Positions 34,387 to 42,844 of a DNA stretch of 64,000 nt are shown here, in pieces (within the stretch, counting starts at the first letter, position 1; every line of letters starts with the position of its first letter). The notes under the pieces were generated by a model. The model ran no database searches, was not told the origin of the DNA, and saw only the letters and a program-made list of their open reading frames with translations. The position numbers were made by a program, and so were the translations under genes. This DNA comes from Bacillus sp. ISL-37 (GTDB lineage Bacteria > Bacillota > Bacilli > Bacillales > Cytobacillaceae). The stretch spans positions 85,897-149,896 of the forward strand of contig NZ_JAGGQL010000004.1 of the NCBI RefSeq assembly GCF_018613315.1, written 5' to 3'.

Positions 34387-34773
34387 ATGGCGATAAGTGT
34401 TTTTGACGCTGACGCATATATTGCCGAAAATTTCATTGATAACGAGGATTGGAACGATGCCGAAAGCGATAAGAAGCAGCGGATTATTAACGTTGCTGCT
34501 TCGACGCTCGGCCGCAAATTCTCGGCATATACGATTCCGGACAATGCGGTTTATGAATTCGCGGCAGCTTTGGCGATAGTTTACAACGACACAAACCGAC
34601 TGAACAATCACGGAATTGCTGGCTTTTCCATTACCGGCGTCGGATCGTTCAATTTTAAAGATACGCAGAGCAGACAAATCGACGCATTTATTCCGCAAAC
34701 TGCTTACGACTTAATAGGCGAAGCCAACGGTGTTAACTTGGTGAGCCGTCGGGTCGGAAGGAGCGTGCGCTAA
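34387..34773 (+). CDS. Head-tail connector protein (adaptor)
   Basis: 128 residues, helical, in the adaptor position directly after the capsid genes: FDADAYIAENFIDNEDWNDAESDKKQRIINVAASTLGRKFSAYTIPDNAVYEFAAALAIVYNDTNRL. The adaptor ring (SPP1 gp15 or HK97 gp6 type) extends the portal. The assignment rests on position, length and fold pattern. Overlaps the next gene by one base. Confidence 0.75.
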   Translation: MAISVFDADAYIAENFIDNEDWNDAESDKKQRIINVAASTLGRKFSAYTIPDNAVYEFAAALAIVYNDTNRLNNHGIAGFSITGVGSFNFKDTQSRQIDAFIPQTAYDLIGEANGVNLVSRRVGRSVR

Positions 34774-35126
34774 TGGCCGTCATACCTATGCGCCAACAAA
34801 TCACCGTGCAAAGAACGCAACTGGACGCGAACGGAGAGCCAGCGCTTGACGATTGGGGCAATCCGTTACCAGGCGAAGTGCTAACGCTGAAATGCCGTAT
34901 TGACGAAGGCGCGCAAGTACGCCAATATCGCAGCGCTGGCACAACAAGCAGCGAAGTGGTCGTCGCAACAGCGCGCATCCTGCTCGATAAACTCGCCGAC
35001 ATCAGCGAAAACGATACGATAACTTTTACGAACGAACTCGGTCAAATCATCGAAAGAAAGCCGAAGGAAATCAACGTAAAACGAAACGTAGCGGGCAAGC
35101 CGATGCTGACCGAGGTGATTATATGA
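34773..35126 (+). CDS. Head closure / head-tail joining protein
   Basis: 117 residues, beta-rich: MRQQITVQRTQLDANGEPALDDWGNPLPGEVLTLKCRIDEG, then VVVATARILLDKLADISENDTITF. This is the layout of phage head-tail joining stoppers (SPP1 gp16 type). Coupled on both sides by overlapping start and stop codons. Confidence 0.75.
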   Translation: MAVIPMRQQITVQRTQLDANGEPALDDWGNPLPGEVLTLKCRIDEGAQVRQYRSAGTTSSEVVVATARILLDKLADISENDTITFTNELGQIIERKPKEINVKRNVAGKPMLTEVII

Positions 35127-35560
35127 GTGGCGGCGAATTGACGCTAGACTTCAGCGACTTGTTGCGCGGCATTGATTTCACGGAAAAGGCAACGCAGGAA
35201 GCGGTCAAGCGAGGGGTGCACGATTCGATGGACGATTTAAAGCGCATTTCGGTAAACATTGCACCAATCGACGAAGGTGACTTACGACGGTCGGCATCTT
35301 ATCGCGTAACTCCGAAAGCCAATTCGGTTGTCGGCGAACTAACGTTTAACGCAACGACTGAATCGGCAGGCTACGGGCGCTTTAATTATGCGTATTGGAC
35401 ACACGAAATGGACTACAAACTCGGCCCGACATCGGCGGCATCGCCAGGCACAGACGGCTATCACGTCGGCAATAAATATCTCGAACGCCCGTTAAAAGGC
35501 GAAGCGGACAAATACGTGCGCTGGATTGCGGAAGAAATCAAAGATGCGGTAGGTGATTAA
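35123..35560 (+). CDS. HK97 gp10-like tail completion protein
   Basis: 145 residues. KATQEAVKRGVHDSMDDLKRISVNIAPIDEGDLRRSASYRV and GRFNYAYWTHEMDYKLGPTS with KYLERPLKGEADKYVRWIAEEIK near the end are typical of the gp10/neck family. Start overlaps the previous stop (ATGA). Confidence 0.8.
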   Translation: MSGGELTLDFSDLLRGIDFTEKATQEAVKRGVHDSMDDLKRISVNIAPIDEGDLRRSASYRVTPKANSVVGELTFNATTESAGYGRFNYAYWTHEMDYKLGPTSAASPGTDGYHVGNKYLERPLKGEADKYVRWIAEEIKDAVGD

Positions 35561-35562
35561 AC

Positions 35563-35943
35563 GTGAAAATACTCGAATTAATAACGTTCATTAAAGCGCG
35601 AGTCCCTGGCGTTTATTATCCGAACGCTTTTCCGGTTTCGACCACGGCAGCGGATGATTCCAGCGTCGTTAAATTAACGGGCGGATTTCCGCCGAGTCAA
35701 TGGACGGGAAAGAAGCAGCCGTCGTTTCAGATTATTGTGCGCGGCAAGGCGAACGGTCAGGCGGAAGTAGAGTCGCGGGCATATTCGATACATGAGTCGC
35801 TAATGAATTTGCGCGAGGTGACGGTCGGCGAAGAGTCAATCGTAGTTATACGCGCTGTCAACAGCGTTCCAATATACGTCGGCAACGACGAGAACAATCG
35901 ACCATTATATTCGATGAATTTTGATTGCGTAGTCAGACCGTAA
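35563..35943 (+). CDS. Minor capsid / tail terminator protein
   Basis: 126 residues. LELITFIKARVPGVYYPNAFP, then VKLTGGFPPSQWTGKKQPSFQIIVRGKANGQAEVESRAYSIHESLMNL fits the tail terminator group that caps the tail tube and joins it to the head. GTG start immediately after the previous stop. Assignment supported mainly by position and by the PSFQIIVRG strand. Confidence 0.75.
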   Translation: MKILELITFIKARVPGVYYPNAFPVSTTAADDSSVVKLTGGFPPSQWTGKKQPSFQIIVRGKANGQAEVESRAYSIHESLMNLREVTVGEESIVVIRAVNSVPIYVGNDENNRPLYSMNFDCVVRP

Positions 35944-35987
35944 AGGCGACTGCGCTTTTATTTTGCAATTAAACGGAGGGAAAACGA

Positions 35988-36521
35988 ATGGCAGGAATTA
36001 ATGTACCTATCGGGCCGGCAACGGTCGAATACGGCGAATTAGCCGATTTAGTAACGTTTGACATCACAAAAGGCGGAATTCAATTCCAGGCAACAACGAA
36101 CAAGCAAGACATCACGGTCGACCAGTACGGAGACACACCGGTTAAGTCGATTATGAAGGGGCGCACATGTCAAGTAACGGTTCCATTTGCGCTACACGAC
36201 CTCGAAAAATTAGCGAAAGTTATTCCGAACTCTACTTTCGTCAAGAGCGGAGTGGCACCGGACGAGAAGAAGAAACTAACTGTAAATTCGCAAGCAGGCT
36301 TTGATATGCTTTCGGCTGCAAAGCCGTTAGTCATCAAACCGACCGACCCGACGGCGACGGCCAACGATTGGATTACAATTCCACTTGCGGGCGCAATGGC
36401 TGATCCGGAATATACCTTCGATAGTGATAACGAGCGTATCGTAAACATTACTTTTGTCGGCTACCCTGACGTAGCTACTGGCGAACTTTATATCCTTGGC
36501 GACGAAACTGCATCAGCGTAA
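35988..36521 (+). CDS. Major tail (tube) protein
   Basis: 177 residues, mainly beta: INVPIGPATVEYGELADLVTFDITKGGIQFQATTNKQDITVDQYGDTPVKSIMKGRTCQVTVPFALHDLEKLAKVIPN. This is the tail tube monomer of a non-contractile tail. It lies after the terminator and before the tape measure chaperones, as expected. AACGGAGGG precedes ATG, after a hairpin with TTTTATTTTGC. Confidence 0.88.
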   Translation: MAGINVPIGPATVEYGELADLVTFDITKGGIQFQATTNKQDITVDQYGDTPVKSIMKGRTCQVTVPFALHDLEKLAKVIPNSTFVKSGVAPDEKKKLTVNSQAGFDMLSAAKPLVIKPTDPTATANDWITIPLAGAMADPEYTFDSDNERIVNITFVGYPDVATGELYILGDETASA

Positions 36522-36580
36522 CAATCTTGGCGGGCTTATCGGCTCGCCTTTTTATTTTGAAAACGGAGGTGGAACGCTTT

Positions 36581-36964
36581 ATGTTTGACCGCTTGAAATC
36601 GAAAATAACAGCGCTTAACGAGAACGAAATGTATCTCGGCGAAAAGCGCGTTCGAATAGAAAAATTAACGATTGCCAAATGGCGGCAGCTTTTCGAAGCA
36701 GTCGATAAATTGCCGGGCTTAGTCGTTCAAATACTTACGGCACCACAAGACGACTTTTATGCGTATGTCATATCGGCGCTAGACATTGCGTTCGAGGAAG
36801 TGGCGCAAGTCGTCGCAATACTAAGCGGACTAGACGTCGACTACATTATCGAAAATGTCGGCATCGATGAATTATTCGAATACTTGGCGCGCACGGTCAA
36901 GAAAAACCGGCTGGACAGCGTAGTAAAAAACGCAAAAAGCCTTCTGCCAACGGCGAACAAGTAA
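36581..36964 (+). CDS. Tail assembly chaperone, first frame (gpG-like)
   Basis: 127 residues; a small helical protein that binds the tape measure protein during tail assembly. ATG at 36581 has ACGGAGG upstream. Near its end lies a canonical -1 slippery heptamer (36925-36931), so a fraction of ribosomes should make a longer fusion with the following frame. Confidence 0.8.
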   Translation: MFDRLKSKITALNENEMYLGEKRVRIEKLTIAKWRQLFEAVDKLPGLVVQILTAPQDDFYAYVISALDIAFEEVAQVVAILSGLDVDYIIENVGIDELFEYLARTVKKNRLDSVVKNAKSLLPTANK

Positions 36965-37287
36965 AGGCGGAGGGCACACCGAAAACACTCGACGAATTCC
37001 TGATTGAAACGGCGGTCGTGCTAGGCGTCAGTCAGGTCGAATTGGAAACCGGCTATTACATGGTTGACCTAGCGGAACTGATGCGACAGAAGCGCAAGTA
37101 CAACGCGATTCAGCAGTTTGAGCAAGCGTATTTATTGTTAGCGACGAATAACCGCGGTCTTGAAGAGGCGGACGCGAAGAAATACATGCAGAATATCAGC
37201 CGGGCGACTGGCGTTAAGCAAGAAGCGAAGTTTGACCGTCAGAAGATGGAGCAGTTGCGCGCCTTTACGGATAGCATGGGCGGTTAG
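36581..37287 (+). CDS. Tail assembly chaperone fusion made by -1 frameshift (gpGT-like)
   Basis: The second frame is open from the slip site to 37287 and has no good ribosome binding site of its own. A -1 slip at A AAA AAC (36925-36931; zero-frame codons GTA AAA AAC) joins 116 residues of the first frame to the second. The second frame reads KRKKPSANGEQVKAEGTPKTLDEFLIETAVVLGVSQVELETGYYMVDLAELM and then a helical domain. This mirrors gpG/gpGT of lambda and many siphophages. Confidence 0.75.
36925..36931 (+). other. Slippery heptamer A AAA AAC
   Basis: In-frame X XXY YYZ heptamer, followed nine bases later by a second A AAA AGC site. It is 30 bases before the first-frame stop. Confidence 0.75.
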
Positions 37288-37302
37288 AAAGGAGGCGGAA
37301 AT

Positions 37303-40047
37303 ATGGCAGATGTAGGCGAAATTAAAGCCAAATTAGTTATGGATTCTAGCGACTTTTCAAAAAAGCTCGACGATGCAAAATCAAAAATGCAGGGCACGGG
37401 AAAGTCAGCGAAGAAGTTGAGCTCGGAAATTGGTGCGATTCAAAAGGCCAGCTTGGCGGTGGGCGCTGCGATAGTAACCGGACTTGGTGCGGCTGCGGCT
37501 GTCTCAATTGATTTTGAGGCTCAGATGTCGCGGGTCAAAGGTATAGTTGGCGCATCTGAAAGCGAGTTTGAAAAGTTGAAAGAAGCGGCGCTCGACCTCG
37601 GGGCATCAACATCCAAATCGTCTTCGGAAGTTGCGATTGCGTTTGAAGATATGGCTGCGAAAGGCTTTAACGCCACTCAAATTATCGAAGCGATGCCAGG
37701 CGTTATCGCTGCGGCTGAAGCTTCGGGAAGTGACCTGGCGCTAACTGCTGACGTTGTAGCTTCAGCATTAAATGGTTTCGGATTAGAAGCGTCTGAAGCG
37801 TCAAGGGTCGCAGATATATTAGCAAAAACTGCGAATATTTCGGCGGCAAGTATGGACGATATGGCTTACGCTTTTAAATACGTTGGCCCTGTTGCGAACT
37901 CGCTCGGAATGGATATCGAACAGGTTTCGGCTGCTATCGGGATTATGACGAATAGCGGGCTTGACGGATCATCGGCAGGCACTGCGTTACGTCAAGCGCT
38001 CCTATCGCTAAATAATCCGGCTCAAGAGCAAGAAAAACTAATGAAAAAACTCGGATTTTCAATGCGGGATAATAGCGGCAACGCGAAAAGCCTTTCGGAA
38101 ATCATTGGCGGACTAACTGAAGCGACGAAGGGTATGACCGAGGCTGAAAAAGTCGCGACTATTGCGAAATTAGTTGGCACGGAAGCTTCCTCCGGGATGA
38201 TTTCCGTGATGTCAGGCGGGGTTGGTAAGCTTGATTCGTTTACTAAATCGTTAAGAGAATCGGCCGGCGCCTCAAAAGAAGCGGCTGCCATAATGAAAGA
38301 TAACGTTAAAGCCAGTTTCGATGAATTCGTCGGAAGCCTCGAGTCACTTTCAATCGAACTTACGGACGACATGTTACCTGCCTTTCGCGAAGTCATCCAA
38401 TACGGAACAAAGATCGTTAACTCGTTATCGGAAGTGGATGGCGCATCAGTAAAGAGTGCGCTTGCGTTTGGTGGCACAACGGCAGCAATCGCTCTACTTT
38501 TATCGACCGTCGGTAAGTTGGGGCTTGCTTTCCGTGCATTAAGCGCCAGCCCTCTCGGATTGGCCGTGACAGGCATATCGATTTTGGGCGGAGTTTTAGC
38601 GGCAAGTAAGGTTCAAGCCGATAGTATGAACACTGTAACGCTAGAGAGCGCCGAGGCGATGACAAAGCAGGCCGACACATTAAAGGACAACATTCGCGAA
38701 TACGATGCGCTTAGGGATAAGTCGCAGCTAACGACAGAACAACTCGCCCGTTTCGCCGATATAAATTCGGAAATATCCAAGACCGCGGACCCGACTTTGA
38801 TTGCGAAACTAAAAGACGAGCAAGAAAAACTTCGAGTTAAAAGCGGTTTGTCGAACGATGAATTCCAACGCATGCTCGATTTGAACGGTAAAATTATCGA
38901 GGTTGTGCCGGAGTCAACAATGAAAATCACCGACCAAGGCAATGCAATCCTAGAATCTACAAACAAAGCGAAAGCGTTCAACAAAGAGCAATACGAAATG
39001 ATTCGTCTGGAACTAGAGGCGCAGAAGGCCAAAGCGGAATCGAAAATGTCGCAATACCTTACTACCGAGAAGCGGATCATAGGCGAAATGAAAACTCTTA
39101 AAGGTGATATGGTTACTCTTGACGGTGAATATGCGGATCAACTAAAGAAAATTGGCGATATTGAAGCGGATTTAATAGCAGCAAAGAAAGCAGGCGATGA
39201 GGGTGAGGCCGGTCGTTTGCAGTATGAATTTGCAGTTCAAACGAGACTACTTGAAAAAATGAAGGAAAAACGAGCGGAACAAGCCACAGCAATCCTCGAT
39301 AAGCAAAAGGAACTCGGGGAGATTCAGAAGCAACTCGGTAAACTCGACGAAGTAAAGCGCAAAATGGTCGACTTGGAATTAAAGCAAGCGGGCATCAACG
39401 CAAAGCGCGGCGAAGAAATTAAAACGATTGACACGTCGATTTCTAAGCTCGAAGCGGCGAAAAAGAAGTTGCAAGACACTACGCCAATCGCACAGCGTAA
39501 CACGGGCGAGTATCGCAATTCCATCGCGGCTATCGATTCGCAAATCACGAAGTTACAAGGCGCCAAAGATAAAATCGGCGAGATTATCGGAAAAGCTGCC
39601 GTTATGAACGCGGAGCTAGGCAAGGCGATAAATAAAAACGTCACGGTCAATACGCGTAATATCGAAACGACTATCGCAAATGTCAATCGAGGTCGTTACG
39701 GAAGCCCTCGCGAAAATTATCACGTTGGCGGAATCGTAGGCATGCCGAAACTACATGTCGGTGGTCTAGCGGCTCAGTTCGCTCAAGCGCCAAATCACAA
39801 CGAAATTGATACGCGCTTGCTTCGTGACGAAATGGTCTTAACGCAATCACAACAGGCGAATTTATTCCGAATGATTGACGCAGGGCTTGCGCAGAAACAG
39901 TCAGCGCCAGCGCAGGCGGCAAACATTACGCAAAACAATTACATCAACGTAGACGGCAACATTGACGCCGATTTATACAACGATATTATGAGGCGCCAGG
40001 GTACCGAATTAAATACGAAACTACGGGTTAACGGGGTGAAGAAATGA
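37303..40047 (+). CDS. Tail tape measure protein (TP901 family)
   Basis: 914 residues; sets tail length and is delivered on infection. N-terminal VGEIKAKLVMDSSDFSKKLDDAKSKMQ, a TP901 core (residues 60-340: SRVKGIVGASESEFEKLKEAALDLGASTSKSSSEVAIAFEDMAAKGF, GLDGSSAGTALRQALLSL), hydrophobic segments near 50-70 and 385-435, and a long coiled coil (600-750). The 2.7-kb gene predicts a tail of roughly 130-140 nm by the usual 0.15 nm per residue rule. Overlaps the next gene by ATGA. Confidence 0.93.
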   Translation: MADVGEIKAKLVMDSSDFSKKLDDAKSKMQGTGKSAKKLSSEIGAIQKASLAVGAAIVTGLGAAAAVSIDFEAQMSRVKGIVGASESEFEKLKEAALDLGASTSKSSSEVAIAFEDMAAKGFNATQIIEAMPGVIAAAEASGSDLALTADVVASALNGFGLEASEASRVADILAKTANISAASMDDMAYAFKYVGPVANSLGMDIEQVSAAIGIMTNSGLDGSSAGTALRQALLSLNNPAQEQEKLMKKLGFSMRDNSGNAKSLSEIIGGLTEATKGMTEAEKVATIAKLVGTEASSGMISVMSGGVGKLDSFTKSLRESAGASKEAAAIMKDNVKASFDEFVGSLESLSIELTDDMLPAFREVIQYGTKIVNSLSEVDGASVKSALAFGGTTAAIALLLSTVGKLGLAFRALSASPLGLAVTGISILGGVLAASKVQADSMNTVTLESAEAMTKQADTLKDNIREYDALRDKSQLTTEQLARFADINSEISKTADPTLIAKLKDEQEKLRVKSGLSNDEFQRMLDLNGKIIEVVPESTMKITDQGNAILESTNKAKAFNKEQYEMIRLELEAQKAKAESKMSQYLTTEKRIIGEMKTLKGDMVTLDGEYADQLKKIGDIEADLIAAKKAGDEGEAGRLQYEFAVQTRLLEKMKEKRAEQATAILDKQKELGEIQKQLGKLDEVKRKMVDLELKQAGINAKRGEEIKTIDTSISKLEAAKKKLQDTTPIAQRNTGEYRNSIAAIDSQITKLQGAKDKIGEIIGKAAVMNAELGKAINKNVTVNTRNIETTIANVNRGRYGSPRENYHVGGIVGMPKLHVGGLAAQFAQAPNHNEIDTRLLRDEMVLTQSQQANLFRMIDAGLAQKQSAPAQAANITQNNYINVDGNIDADLYNDIMRRQGTELNTKLRVNGVKK

Positions 40048-40874
40048 AGACGCTAGATAACTTTAGAATCGAAACGAAGGCGGGCGTATCTTACGATATG
40101 GCTGCCGATTTTAATGTATTGGTGCGAAGTTTCAGCGTTTCATCGCCTCGCCCCGACATTGAAACGGAAAAGATTAGCGGTCAGCATGGCGATGTGCGCT
40201 TCGGCAAAACGTGGGGCAATCGCAGGATAACGGCTGTATGTAGCATCTTTGCGGTCGACTCCTACGATATTTCGTTGTTACGTAGCGAGGTATTCAAGGC
40301 GCTAATGAACGTCGACGAGTTTTACGTTATATGCGACGCAGACCCAGGAAAGCGTTGGCTTGTCGAAGTCGGCAACGAATGGGCGCCGGAGCGGTCGGGC
40401 ACTTACGGAGAATTTACGCTTGAATTCGTCAGCCACAAACCGTTCGCCGAATCGATAGGAACATCGCTCGACCCTCGCACATTCGACGCCGAGTTATGGC
40501 AAGTCAGTCAGGGTCTGGCGGTCGACGCTTCGGACTACACGCAAACAACGACGGCTTTTTCGATTTACAACGCGGGCGACACAACGGTCGACCCTCGCCA
40601 AATGCCGTTGAAGATAACGTATAAAGGCGCAGCGACCAACGTTAAGATAGCGAACAACACGACCGGCGAGGCTTGGCAATATACCGGCGGCGCCACAACG
40701 GCAAGCGACACGATTTTGCTTGACGGCATACGGGCGACGAAGAACGGCTTGTCGATATTTCGGGACAGCAATCGCAAGTTAATCACGCTCGCGCCCGGCT
40801 GGAATGATTTCGTAGTCACTGGCGCAAGTGGAGCGGTGACGATTTCGTTTGATTTCCGTTTCTATACATTATAA
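40044..40874 (+). CDS. Distal tail protein (Dit)
   Basis: 276 residues. An N-terminal barrel (SFSVSSPRPDIETEKISGQHGDVRFGKTWGNRRITAVC) and a C-terminal jelly-roll-like galectin domain (AFSIYNAGDTTVDPRQMPLKITYKGAATNVKIANNTTGEAW... LAPGWNDFVVTGASGAVTISFDFRF). This is the hub that connects the tail tube to the tip and carries receptor-binding proteins. Coupled to the tape measure gene. Confidence 0.88.
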   Translation: MKTLDNFRIETKAGVSYDMAADFNVLVRSFSVSSPRPDIETEKISGQHGDVRFGKTWGNRRITAVCSIFAVDSYDISLLRSEVFKALMNVDEFYVICDADPGKRWLVEVGNEWAPERSGTYGEFTLEFVSHKPFAESIGTSLDPRTFDAELWQVSQGLAVDASDYTQTTTAFSIYNAGDTTVDPRQMPLKITYKGAATNVKIANNTTGEAWQYTGGATTASDTILLDGIRATKNGLSIFRDSNRKLITLAPGWNDFVVTGASGAVTISFDFRFYTL

Positions 40875-40889
40875 CGAGGAGGCGATACG

Positions 40890-42767
40890 ATGGGTAAATA
40901 TCGGACGCTCGGAACGTTTTTCGACCGGATATTCCGTAACGATTTGAATTCGAATTTTAACGATATTGATGCAGACGTGCAGGCGCAGAAGGCGCGCGTG
41001 GACAATTTGATAACGGCGACGCCACAGCCGAGTGAGGTCGTGGATGCGCGCGGTGGAGCGCCAGTTTTGCGTGATAGGCTTGACGGCGTTGATGAGCAGT
41101 TGGCGGAAAATGAGCAAGACTTTTTTGACAGAGGAATAAACGTTAGACGAAGCAACATTGCGGGTGACGGAGTGACTGATGTTACTGCTGATTTTAACAG
41201 TTTCTTGACCGACATCCACTACCCAACATACGTTTTTATACCAAAAACAAACGGTTCCTATATGATTTCCTCTACAATTTCTATAAACAATAAAAACATT
41301 TTAGGGATTTTAAGCAATGGGGCAACGATTGACAGAATACAAAGCGATTCATTAGGAACCAACTACAACATGATACATGCAGATAACTTGGATAAATTCA
41401 CTTTAGAAGGTGTTTTCCTTGAACAAGATGAATTTGACACTGGTGGGGATGCTAGCAATGATAACCACAGGGGGGTTTATGCTTCTAACTGTCGCAACGT
41501 AACGGTTACAGACTGTAAGTTTTCCAAGACAGGAACATATGCAACTGAATTTTATAACTGTCAGAACGTTGTGGCTGAACAAAATGAAGTGACGAGAAGC
41601 ACCCGGAAAGAGCCGAGAGTCAGAGGGGCTTACGGTTTCGCAGCGATCAAATGCAAAAACGTTAAAATCCAAAGTAACCATTTTGAAAACCTTTCCGTTG
41701 GAGCATATGCAGCAATCCGAAATGGCGACGGTGATTTTTATGAAGATTTAGTCAACTTGATTGTTACAGGCAATACCTTTGTGAATCTATCTGAAAATAA
41801 CTTCTACGGTGAAGGATACCAGCGAGCGGTTATCACGAACAATGTTCTTGAAAACGTTGTTGGAACAGGTATTAAAATCCGTGGTCGTGATGTAGTGTGC
41901 CAGGGAAATGTTATACACACTAAGTATATGGGAATCGGAATAAACGAAGCATCAGGGAATTTGATTGTTACAGGAAATAAGATTACATGCGACTATGACT
42001 CTGTTATCAGTACCCAGGTTCTAGGCATAGAGGTAACTTATGAGACACTACTAGCGCACCTTGCAAACAGGGGGCTTGACTCTGCTTATAGAGCAAAAAA
42101 TGTAAACTTAACCGACAATATTCTGGACTACGTCGGAAGTGCTGGAGAAACTTCTTATGGAATAAGAATGGGAGGAAGTCCGGATTACACGGCAAAGGAA
42201 AGCATGGCTCTGCAAAATGTTCTTGTTTCGGATAATACAATCAATAACTTTTTGGCCCATATAGTTGTGGGATATAACTTTATGGAAAAGACCAAAATTA
42301 CCGATAATATTCTAATCGGACAAGAACCGATAATTGCACCTACTAACAGTTTTATGGGTGCAGGAATTTTGGTGAATAAATACACGCCTAATTTGTTAAT
42401 CGAAAACAACTTCATACAGAAATGTTGGGACGGCATCAGGTTCGGGTCAGGAGTCACTTCTATTGCTTATTCTAATATTCGTTTTAATACAATCGTTGAT
42501 AATAATGGATTCGGTATTAAGTATAGTGCTACAAGTGGTTTCCTGAGTCATTTCTGTGAAAAGAATATATTCAGAGGAAATGTTGCAGGTAACTTCTCGA
42601 ATCCTCCACAAAGCGCAGTTTACCAAAAAAGATTAGTGGGAACGGATGCGACAGGAACGAACGTTTTTTCAACTACAGCTAATACATTAGGGAAAAATGC
42701 TGGATTCATCAATATGTATGATGCAGACGGAAATATTGTTTTTGTTCCCTATTGGACCAGTATTTAA
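40890..42767 (+). CDS. Tail spike with right-handed beta-helix domain
   Basis: 625 residues. The first 80 residues (KYRTLGTFFDRIFRNDLNSNFNDIDADVQ... LDGVDEQLAENEQDFFDRGINVR) are the conserved attachment head. From about residue 85 the chain has the repetitive N/G/V-rich pattern of pectate-lyase-like parallel beta-helices (NVTVTDCKFSKTG, NVKIQSNHFENLSVGAY, NLIVTGNTF, AVITNNVLENVVGTGIKIRG). Such spikes bind or degrade cell-surface polysaccharides. Codon use changes sharply near 41125, from GC-rich to AT-rich. Confidence 0.88.
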   Translation: MGKYRTLGTFFDRIFRNDLNSNFNDIDADVQAQKARVDNLITATPQPSEVVDARGGAPVLRDRLDGVDEQLAENEQDFFDRGINVRRSNIAGDGVTDVTADFNSFLTDIHYPTYVFIPKTNGSYMISSTISINNKNILGILSNGATIDRIQSDSLGTNYNMIHADNLDKFTLEGVFLEQDEFDTGGDASNDNHRGVYASNCRNVTVTDCKFSKTGTYATEFYNCQNVVAEQNEVTRSTRKEPRVRGAYGFAAIKCKNVKIQSNHFENLSVGAYAAIRNGDGDFYEDLVNLIVTGNTFVNLSENNFYGEGYQRAVITNNVLENVVGTGIKIRGRDVVCQGNVIHTKYMGIGINEASGNLIVTGNKITCDYDSVISTQVLGIEVTYETLLAHLANRGLDSAYRAKNVNLTDNILDYVGSAGETSYGIRMGGSPDYTAKESMALQNVLVSDNTINNFLAHIVVGYNFMEKTKITDNILIGQEPIIAPTNSFMGAGILVNKYTPNLLIENNFIQKCWDGIRFGSGVTSIAYSNIRFNTIVDNNGFGIKYSATSGFLSHFCEKNIFRGNVAGNFSNPPQSAVYQKRLVGTDATGTNVFSTTANTLGKNAGFINMYDADGNIVFVPYWTSI

Positions 42768-42800
42768 TAAACTATCGGACACAATAGCGACACAACGAAC

Positions 42801-42827
42801 GGAGAGCCATCGCTCTCTCTTTTTTTA
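42801..42827 (+). terminator. Terminator-like hairpin after the tail spike gene
   Basis: GAGAGC (42802-42807) with GCTCTC (42812-42817), followed by a T-rich run ending TTTTTTTATTT. Confidence 0.65.
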
Positions 42828-42844
42828 TTTACGGAGGTGAAAAC

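Noticed and set aside
36170-36448. Reverse-strand frames inside phage structural genes
   Set aside because: They are antisense to conserved tail genes and lack start signals; similar shadows occur across 28-47 kb.
37018-37287. Independent 89-residue gene
   Set aside because: It lacks a ribosome binding site and is better explained as the -1 frameshift extension of the chaperone gene.
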